Shown: piece after piece, positions 7,363 to 15,100 of the stretch
How positions within the stretch are numbered: position 1 is the stretch's first letter
How the letters are laid out: the number at the start of each line of letters is the position of its first letter
Source: Arcticibacter tournemirensis
Lineage (GTDB): Bacteria > Bacteroidota > Bacteroidia > Sphingobacteriales > Sphingobacteriaceae
NCBI RefSeq assembly: GCF_006716645.1
Contig: NZ_VFPL01000001.1
Span: 2,976,001-3,040,000 of the forward strand
Reading direction: 5' to 3'
DNA length: 64,000 nt
Notes under the pieces: generated by a model
What the model saw: only the letters and a program-made list of their open reading frames with translations
The model's database searches: none
Told to the model about the DNA's origin: nothing
Program-made: the position numbers and the translations under genes

Positions 7363-9320
7363 TGAGAAACCTTTACGTGAAGAAATGGGGAAGGGCGGGG
7401 ATCTGTTTCCTGTTATTGATTTTGCTGGGAAATTCTGTGGCTCTGGCGCAGCAGAATAGCCAGCCTGAGCGGATGCGCCTGATAGAAGAGCGACTGAAGT
7501 CGCTCGCCGGTACTGTGCCGGGAATGAATCAGAAAGTGCAGCTTTCAATGTCGGGAGCTTCGGCGCAGGAGTTTCTTCGTGCGCTTGCGCAATCCAATAA
7601 TCTCAATATTAATATTGATCCGCAGCTCAGCTTTAAGGTCTATAATAACTTTACGAATGAAACGGCTCATAATGTGCTGCTCTTTCTGGCGAAAGAGCAT
7701 AACCTGGATATCAGTGTGATCGGCTCGATCATGTCGGTCACGGCCGTTCCTGAAGCGCGGCTGGCACTTCCTCCGCGTGAGATCAGGGTTCGGTATAATG
7801 GGCAGGGCAATACCTTGAGCCTGGAGCTTAACAATGATTCGCTGGGGCAGGTAGCACGGAAGATTACACAGCTGAGTCAGAAGAACCTCGTTGTTCCGGT
7901 GCCGCTGCTTAATAAAACGGTAACCGCTTTTTTCGCTGATGCGCCCTTTGATGTTGCTCTTGAGAAGCTGGCCTATGCCAATAGTCTGAAGCTGACAAAA
8001 ACAGCCGACAACGTTTATATTTTCGAAGGGCTGGGAGAAAATGAAGAACTCTTTATTAATGGTGAAAAGCAGACAGACGTACGCCGGAACCTGAGGCCCT
8101 CTCAGGGCGGGGGGGCAGGAGGCGGAGCTTTTGCCATCTATGGGAAAAGCTCGGCAGCTGGAAAATTGCTGAGTGTGGATGCTGCCAATGCCTCTATTAT
8201 CGACCTTGTGAAATCTGCATCAGCAGAAGCCGGGATTAACTATTTTATCTATTCGGATATCCGGGGAAACATTACCACCAAAGTGAAAGACATCACTTTT
8301 AATGGTTTTCTAAGCTCCATGTTCCAGGGGACGGAGTATACCTTCCGGGAGGAAAACGGGGTTTACCTGATTGGAGAACGGCGCCTGGAGGGGCTCCGCA
8401 CAAATAAGGTGATCCAGCTGCAATACCGCTCGGTGGATACGGTACAGGCAATGATCCCAACAGAATGGCGCAAAGGGGTGGAGATAAAAGAGTTCAGGGA
8501 ACAGAATACGCTGCTTTTATCAGGTTCGTCGCCGCAGATCACGGAGATTGAGAATTATATCAAACAAATAGACCGGCTGGTGCCGATGGTGCTGATCGAG
8601 GTGATCCTGATGGATGTTCGCAAAGGGAAAACGGTAAGTACGGGGATTAAGGCGGCGGTTTCTGACAGCGTACCTAAAAGCGGAGGTACTATCTTCCCGG
8701 GTATAGATTATACATTCGGAGCGAAATCAATCAACGATTTCCTTTCGCGTTTAGGGAAGAATAACTCCATTAACCTGGGCCGCGTTACTCCTAACTTTTA
8801 TCTGAAATTAAGCGCTCTCGAAGCAAATAATAATGCCGAAGTAAGGCAGGTTCCGAAGCTTTCTACCTTGAATGGGCATACGGCCAAGCTTAGTATTGGC
8901 AGTACGCGTTACTACAGTACTAAAACGCAGAATGTGTTGGGTTCTTTTACACCTCAGACGGTGGTAACGGAACAGTTTACCCCCGTTAAGGCCGATTTAA
9001 GCATCGATATCCGTCCGATCGTTTCGGGTGATGACCAGGTAACATTGAATATCAGCGTGGATATATCCGACTTTATTGGCAATCCGCCCCTGAATGCTCC
9101 GCCGCCGACTTCCACCAGTAAGTTCGAATCGATCATCAGGGCGCGAAATGAAGATATGATCGTACTAGGGGGACTGGAACGTACGGAGAACAGTGATTCG
9201 GGGTCGGGAGTGCCCTTTCTTTCCCGGATACCGGTATTGAAATGGTTTTTCAGTAGTCGCGAGAAGACAACGAGTAAGGTAGTGACGGTGGTGTTTATCA
9301 AGCCGACGATAAGTTACTAG
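7362..9320 (+). CDS. Outer-membrane secretin (GspD/PilQ-like)
   Basis: A 652-residue secretin with a Sec signal peptide (hydrophobic core near residues 13-28, cleaved around ALAQQ). It has an STN/N0-like domain (about 45-120), further N-domains, and the C-terminal beta-barrel secretin domain (about 370-652) with VPFLSRIPVLKWFF near the end, the usual secretin signature region. It would form the outer-membrane channel of the apparatus. ATG 7362 overlaps the gspE stop by one base. No pilotin lipoprotein is adjacent. Confidence 0.92.
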   Translation: MRNLYVKKWGRAGICFLLLILLGNSVALAQQNSQPERMRLIEERLKSLAGTVPGMNQKVQLSMSGASAQEFLRALAQSNNLNINIDPQLSFKVYNNFTNETAHNVLLFLAKEHNLDISVIGSIMSVTAVPEARLALPPREIRVRYNGQGNTLSLELNNDSLGQVARKITQLSQKNLVVPVPLLNKTVTAFFADAPFDVALEKLAYANSLKLTKTADNVYIFEGLGENEELFINGEKQTDVRRNLRPSQGGGAGGGAFAIYGKSSAAGKLLSVDAANASIIDLVKSASAEAGINYFIYSDIRGNITTKVKDITFNGFLSSMFQGTEYTFREENGVYLIGERRLEGLRTNKVIQLQYRSVDTVQAMIPTEWRKGVEIKEFREQNTLLLSGSSPQITEIENYIKQIDRLVPMVLIEVILMDVRKGKTVSTGIKAAVSDSVPKSGGTIFPGIDYTFGAKSINDFLSRLGKNNSINLGRVTPNFYLKLSALEANNNAEVRQVPKLSTLNGHTAKLSIGSTRYYSTKTQNVLGSFTPQTVVTEQFTPVKADLSIDIRPIVSGDDQVTLNISVDISDFIGNPPLNAPPPTSTSKFESIIRARNEDMIVLGGLERTENSDSGSGVPFLSRIPVLKWFFSSREKTTSKVVTVVFIKPTISY

Positions 9321-9452
9321 GGACTAGTATCAAGTGGCTAGTATCAAGTATCAAGACGAGAGTGCTAAGTATTTAGTAGAAGTGTCAAGACGAGAGTAGT
9401 TTGCAAAAATATAATAGTAGTTTAATAAAAGAGCTGACGACTGATAGCCGAA

Positions 9453-9515
9453 AGCTGATTTCTCTAACAATAAAAAAAGCTGAAGGCTGAAAGCTGAGAG
9501 CTGATTTCTCTAACA
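9453..9515 (+). repeat. Short direct repeat in the operon's only long gap
   Basis: A 17-base sequence, AGCTGATTTCTCTAACA, occurs at 9453-9469 and again at 9499-9515. Related AAGCTGA and TCAAGACGAGAGT units lie nearby (9321-9500). The second copy abuts the next start codon. The 194-bp gap holds no gene that I can see. Confidence 0.65.
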
Positions 9516-10729
9516 TGATTTTCGATAAATATCAATGGCTTAATTCCTGCACAGGCGTGGAACTTCACCTGTTTCCCGACGGCTCTTATGCCTGCAGGAC
9601 CTGTTCGGTTTCGCTTGCGGGGAATCTGCTGAACATTGATAGCAAATCGGAGTATTCCGGCGATCTTGCTTCGCTGTTGAAGAAGCTTCCTAAAGATAAA
9701 CCTGTTGCCCTGAGCCTTACCGGGAAAGGAGTGCTGATCCGAAAAACGGCAAGGATAGAGGAGATCGGAAGGGACAAACTGAACGAAGTGTTCCCGAATC
9801 TGCAGTCGGACCAGTTTTATGTACAGAACTTTATCAGCGGCGACTTGTCCTTTGTCTCCATTATCCGCAGGGACGTAAGCGACCAGATTCTCGTAGCCTT
9901 TGCCGGAGAAGGGTTGAACGTATTGCTGCTTACAGCCGGTCCGTTTGCTGCATCTGCGGTTCTGAGGCAGCTGAATACCTATGGGGATGAGCTGTGTTTT
10001 GATGGGCATTGCGTACAGTATACTAAAGAATGGGACTGGACAGAATACCGGTTTGAACCTGGAAAAAAATCAGAATTTCCTTTGAAAGTTGGTATAGAAG
10101 CGCTGCCCGGGCAGTTCCTTATTGCCTATGCTTCAGCATTTCAGCTGGCCTTATATCCCCGGCTGCCGGTGGTTTCGCTGCCCGCGCCCGAGGTTGAACA
10201 TCATCTCGACGAGTTTGAGCAGAAGCAACGGTTTAACTTCAGGGCGGTGGCTGTTCTTTCTGGCTTTTTCGTGCTTCTGTTGCTCAATTTTGTGCTCTTC
10301 AGTTATTTTAATTCGGCAAATGAAGCGCTGCTTTCGCAGTTAAGCCAAACTTCAGCCAGCCTGGAGAACCTGCAGCATACCGAAAAGGAAATTGCATCGA
10401 ATGAAAAGTTACTCCAGAAATTAGGATGGAACAAGGGCATCCGCTTATCCTATCTCGCTGACCAGCTGGGACAAACGCTTCCATCTTCCCTGAAACTAAA
10501 GGAAATAGGGATTAATCCCATGAATGTTACCGAGACAGGCAGACAGAGGAAGGAAATTTATGATACCGGAAAAATAAAGATCAGGGGAGAAGCTTCTGAT
10601 CCTGCAGCCTTAAATAACTGGATTTACATCCTGAAGGGGAAGGACTGGGCAAAGCAGGTAAACCTGGACAGCTTCTCACCTTCGGGGGACGACAATACAC
10701 AAGAATTTACAATAACGATTAACTACTAA
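9515..10729 (+). CDS. PilM-PilN/GspL-like inner-membrane assembly protein
   Basis: A 404-residue protein that fits a fusion of a cytoplasmic actin-like PilM/GspL domain (about 1-230, weakly conserved) to a PilN-type bitopic protein. The second part has one transmembrane helix at about 246-267 (AVLSGFFVLLLLNFVLF), a coiled coil (270-310) and a periplasmic ferredoxin-like domain with a final beta-strand (EFTITINY). Such proteins couple the GspE ATPase to the periplasmic part of the machine. It is followed 4 bp later by a PilO/GspM-like gene. Assignment rests on architecture and order more than on motifs. Confidence 0.65.
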   Translation: MIFDKYQWLNSCTGVELHLFPDGSYACRTCSVSLAGNLLNIDSKSEYSGDLASLLKKLPKDKPVALSLTGKGVLIRKTARIEEIGRDKLNEVFPNLQSDQFYVQNFISGDLSFVSIIRRDVSDQILVAFAGEGLNVLLLTAGPFAASAVLRQLNTYGDELCFDGHCVQYTKEWDWTEYRFEPGKKSEFPLKVGIEALPGQFLIAYASAFQLALYPRLPVVSLPAPEVEHHLDEFEQKQRFNFRAVAVLSGFFVLLLLNFVLFSYFNSANEALLSQLSQTSASLENLQHTEKEIASNEKLLQKLGWNKGIRLSYLADQLGQTLPSSLKLKEIGINPMNVTETGRQRKEIYDTGKIKIRGEASDPAALNNWIYILKGKDWAKQVNLDSFSPSGDDNTQEFTITINY

Positions 10730-10733
10730 ACCG

Positions 10734-11270
10734 ATGCTGAAGAACCTGGACTACCGCATTAAGAACCGCCTGCTACTGGCAGGGGCCTTGTTACTGCTTA
10801 TCCTTTCCTGGCCTCTTGCATTACGCAAAACCTCGGATGCCATAGCCCTGAACCATCAGCTCAGCCTTAAGAATGAAGACAAAAGCAACCTTTCGTACAA
10901 TCCGGCATACCTGAACCAAAAAGGGCGGGTGCTGGAGCAACTCGTGTCGCGCTATACCCTTGATTCCGCCGGATGGAAAAATGAACTCTGGCTGAAAGCT
11001 TCCGGCGCTGCTTCCGCTAAGGGGATCTCTGTTTCGTATACACCCGACCTGCTGAAATCACTTGCCGATACAGGCAGTACGAAAACGCTCCGGCAAAGTA
11101 TCTCTTTTGGCGGCGACTACCGCAAACTGGTGGCCTTGCTCGATACATTGGAAAAGATGGAAGGGGTAGGCTTTGTAAGCTCGGCAAAGTTTGAACGTGA
11201 GAAAAATATGAATGCAGAGGGAGGGGATAAGCTGCATTTGAAGGTGGTATTTGGAGGGGTGAGGAAATAA
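10734..11270 (+). CDS. PilO/GspM-like assembly protein
   Basis: A 178-residue bitopic protein with one N-terminal transmembrane helix (about 12-29, LLLAGALLLLILSWPLAL), a helical stretch and a C-terminal alpha/beta domain. The repeated PilO-like pattern includes ISFGGDYRKLVALLDTLEKM and closes with a strand LHLKVVFGG. Its place directly after the PilM-PilN-like gene supports the role of its periplasmic dimer partner. It is the last gene of the secretion operon. Confidence 0.65.
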   Translation: MLKNLDYRIKNRLLLAGALLLLILSWPLALRKTSDAIALNHQLSLKNEDKSNLSYNPAYLNQKGRVLEQLVSRYTLDSAGWKNELWLKASGAASAKGISVSYTPDLLKSLADTGSTKTLRQSISFGGDYRKLVALLDTLEKMEGVGFVSSAKFEREKNMNAEGGDKLHLKVVFGGVRK

Positions 11271-11326
11271 TGAAATCAAAATAGAACAATAAAATAATGA
11301 TTTAATACCAATTAATCTTGAACCCT

Positions 11327-11557
11327 ATGTTTTTACAACTGTTTAACCGCCTGGAACGTATTGATTATCTTATCCGTTCCAAATCTACAGGAACGCCTGA
11401 CGAACTAGCCCGTCGTCTGGAAATGTCCGAAAGGACGCTGTATGCTTTTATTCATGAAATGCGGGCATCAGGAGCTCCCATCGGATACTCAAAGACGATC
11501 AGATCCTATTACTACCTAAAGAAAGGAAAATTCGGGTTTGGCTTCATGGAGGAATAG
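11327..11557 (+). CDS. Small HTH-domain protein
   Basis: A 76-residue protein made almost only of a winged-helix/HTH_11-type domain (ELARRLEMSERTLYAFIHEM) followed by a short wing (RSYYYLKKGKFGFGF). Stand-alone versions are common in Bacteroidota near mobile or accessory genes. An upstream in-frame TTG exists at 11318, but ATG 11327 is preferred. It may regulate the flanking RHS or secretion genes; the target is unknown. Confidence 0.7.
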   Translation: MFLQLFNRLERIDYLIRSKSTGTPDELARRLEMSERTLYAFIHEMRASGAPIGYSKTIRSYYYLKKGKFGFGFMEE

Positions 11558-11616
11558 CTGGATTTTGATTGAGCCTATGCTTCCTTTTATTGAATTAAAA
11601 AAAGTTAAAAATATTT

Positions 11617-11643
11617 TCACACTGCAGTATGGTTGCAGTGTGA
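11617..11643. repeat. 10-bp perfect inverted repeat
   Basis: Arms TCACACTGCA at 11617-11626 and TGCAGTGTGA at 11634-11643 with a 7-base loop. A third, imperfect copy (GCGGTGTGAAGATATTT) follows at about 11656. No clear T-tract follows, so it could be an operator or an RNA hairpin ahead of the 131-residue gene. Confidence 0.5.
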
Positions 11644-11717
11644 GGACGTAAGTTAGCGGTGTGAAGATATTTCAATAACGAGTTAAGATCATTGTTTGGA
11701 ACTATAAAATATTAATT

Positions 11718-12113
11718 ATGAGGATTTTATTAGTTTTTATTGCAGTTAGCACAGGCTTTTTTTTCAATTTTAGTTCATCGTCTGCCCAGTCCCGTGCGGA
11801 CAGTATAAGGGTTAACCGACGAATGCCAGGTGCCAAAGACCAGGAGAGGCAGCAACTAGGCTTCTACAGGCGCTCGCTAAAGGTTGATTCAGCAAAAGCA
11901 GCCTCAGTGATGAAGGTACAGGCTGAGTATAAGGCCGGGATGAAGGTATTGGAGGCCGACAAGAACGTGGATATGGAAACGCGCCGGGTACGGATCAAAG
12001 CCCTTATGGACGAGCGAAACCGGAAGCTGGGCACGCTGCTAACGGCCGATCAGCAATCAAAGATGATTCCACCGGGGGAAAGGGAAGCGATAAAAACTAC
12101 GCCAAAAGACTAA
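11718..12113 (+). CDS. Small secreted helical protein
   Basis: A 131-residue protein with a Sec signal peptide (cleaved near SSSSAQ) and a charged, fully helical mature part (YRRSLKVDSAKAASVM, ETRRVRIKALMDERNRKL). The pattern resembles small periplasmic helical proteins of the Spy/CpxP type, including the LTADQQSKM-like turn, but no LTxxQ pair is clear enough to assign it. It lies 27 bp upstream of the large RHS gene and is probably co-transcribed, so it might help RHS export or folding. That is inference. Confidence 0.6.
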   Translation: MRILLVFIAVSTGFFFNFSSSSAQSRADSIRVNRRMPGAKDQERQQLGFYRRSLKVDSAKAASVMKVQAEYKAGMKVLEADKNVDMETRRVRIKALMDERNRKLGTLLTADQQSKMIPPGEREAIKTTPKD

Positions 12114-12140
12114 ACGGGCACTTATCCTAATACGCTTTAT

Positions 12141-15100
12141 ATGAAGCCACCTATCCAGAAACCGATGCTGTCCCTCAGGGGGATGGTTGGGGCGCTATTG
12201 ACGTTGCTGATCCTGTTTACAGCAGGCAGAAGCTACAGCCAGGATGGAACCCATATGTACGATCCCATCAATGCGGGGGCCTTAAGTCCCTGCGGGGGCA
12301 TGTTTACCGACTCGCGGAACAATAACTATACAAACGGGATCTATTATTCCGATAACTATAACGAGTATAACAACTCCGGCCAGGCCCACGGACAGTCCGG
12401 TCCTGACGTATGGTATACCTTTTCTGTTTCAGACTATACGGACGTGCATATCTCCCTTTGCGGGAGTAACTTTGACACCTATGTTCACGTACTGGATGAA
12501 AACGGGGAATGGGTGAACAGCAATGACGATTCGGACTGTGGCAGGCCTTCCAAACTGGACGTTCCAGGACTCAGTCCCGGGGTCTATTATGTGGTAGTGG
12601 AGGGCTATGGCGGCAGCACCGGCGACTATGTTCTTGAGCTCAGCAGCACCATGTACAGCAGTCCCTCGCAGGGAGCGGATATGTATAACTATATCGGGGC
12701 GGGCATTTATAGCAGTTCAGGGTCTTTCACCCATACTATGAGTAATGAAGACCTTTGCCTGAAAAACGACATAGGGCAGCCCAGCACTGATATCTACTAC
12801 CGGTTCACTTTATACAATACAGCCCAGGTAACCCTGTCGCACTGCGGCAGCGGCTTTGATACCTACCTGTACCTTCTGGATGCCGATGGAAATGAGATAG
12901 CGCGTAACGATGATAATACAGGCCCCCTTTGCCCGGGCTCACAGGCCTATCTGCAATTGACCCTCACATCCGGCAGCTATTATGTGGTATCAGAAGGGAA
13001 TGACAATAATACCGGCAATATCGTCACGACGATCAATGTGAGTATGCTGCCCACTATACCAGAGATTAGCTATACGTTCCCTTCAGCGGTTTCCCTGGGG
13101 AGTCCGGTGTCGGTCAATGTGACCAATACGGGAGCTCCGGCCGTATCGGTAAATACGACTACGACGTACGCGGGTACAGGCTCGGCAGGCATGACCAATA
13201 CAGGGGCGTTATCCTCGACGTTTAATAACCCGCTGTCGGTAGCAGCGGACGCCTCCGGCAATGTGTATGTAGCCGATGCCGGGAACCATAGTATCCGGAA
13301 GATCAGCACCTCAGGTCAGGTGAGCACCCTTGCTGGTGCAGGCTACAGCGGGTATGCAGATGGTACAGGCACAGCAGCCCGGTTCACCCACCCATCCTCA
13401 CTGGCGGTTGATGGATCGGGAACACTCTATGTCACGGACCAGCAAAACCACCGGATCCGGAAGATCAGCCCTTCGGGGGTAGTGACCACCTTTGCAGGCA
13501 GTGGTACGGCAGGTTACGCTGAAGGTACCGGAACAGGGGCCAGCTTCAGGACTCCGGCTGGCATTACCCTGGATGCCTCAGGGAACGTGTATATAGCCGA
13601 CCTGGAAAACCACCGGATCCGGAAGATCAGCCCCTCGGGAGTGGTGAGCACGTATGCCGGAACAGGAGTACAGGGCAGTACAAACGGAGCAGCAGCTTCT
13701 GCCTCCTTTACGTATCCTATCGGTTTAACCTTTGATGCCTCCGGCAACCTCTATGTGGTGGAACGGCAGGGACAAAGGGTGAGAAAGATCACCCCGGCAG
13801 GCGTAGTAAGCACTCTTGCCGGGAGCGGAACAGCAGGCTTTGTCAATGGTACAGGCAGTGCTGCCTATTTTAACTGGCCGAATGCGGTTGTGGCCGATCC
13901 CTCGGGTACTCTTTATGTATGCGACCAATTAAACCACATGGTCAGAAAGGTTACTCCGTCAGGAGCAGTCAGCACCCTTGCCGGAACAACCACCGCCGGG
14001 GTGGTTAACGGCACGGGAGATCAGGTGCGCATGAACGGACCCTTCGGTATTTGCCGTGATGCGCAGGGGAACCTCTATGTAGGCAACAATGCAGGCAACG
14101 TGATCCGCAAGATCACTCTCACGCCGGCCTTCACCATCAGCCCTGCACTTCCAGCCGGACTGACCCTGAACGGCGAAACCGGGACGATCTCCGGGACGCC
14201 TACCACCGTCAGCCCTGCCACCACGTACACGATAACGGCCAGGAGCAGCGGAGGAACAGCCACAACGACCATTACCTTTGCCGTAACGGGAGGCGGCCCC
14301 CGGCCGAGCCAGGACCAGAACTATATCCTGACGAGTACGCCGCTGAAACCCTTTGACGGAACGGTAGACGTAAGCAATAAAGATGCATCAGAAGTTCAGC
14401 ATACCATCCAGTACTTTGACGGACTGGGACGGCCCCTTCAGACGGTGCAGTATAAAGGGGCACCTGCGAAGGACAAAGACCTGGTGGTCCCCAATGAATA
14501 CGATGCCTTCGGGCGGGAGGCAAAGAAATACCTGGGCTATGCCGATGTATCCAATACAGGAAGCTATAAGCCCAACGCACTAACATCCTTGCCATCCTAC
14601 TTCAGCGCCCCTGCAGCAGGGTCAGGAGTAAGCGCTGTTCCATCCCCCTTTGCCGAGACGAGGTTTGAGCCATCACCGCTGAACCGGGTGGAAGAGCAGG
14701 GTGCACCGGGCAATCCATGGCAGTTAAGCACCAGCGGGATCAGCGGCAGCGGCCATACAGTAAAGACCGAATACGGGACCAATACAGCATCGGGAGAGCG
14801 GGCAGTACGGTTATACTACGCCAATGTGGTGACTACCGCAGGTGAGGGGTACAAGCGGACTTTGAGCAGCACGGGCAACTATGAGGCTAGCCAGTTGTAC
14901 CTCACTATCACCAAAGATGAGAACTGGACAAGCGGTAAAACCGGCACAACAGAAGAATATAAAGACAAACAGGGACAGGTAGTATTAAAACGAACCTGGA
15001 AGGATGAAAGCACCCCTTATTCCACCTACTACGTCTACGATGACTTTGGCGACCTGAGCTTCGTGCTCCCTCCGGGATCAGAGCCCGACGGGGGCATGGA

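Noticed and set aside
9464-10009. 181-codon minus-strand frame under the PilM-PilN-like gene
   Set aside because: It lies inside a better supported plus-strand gene, has no recognisable domain and breaks the operon order.
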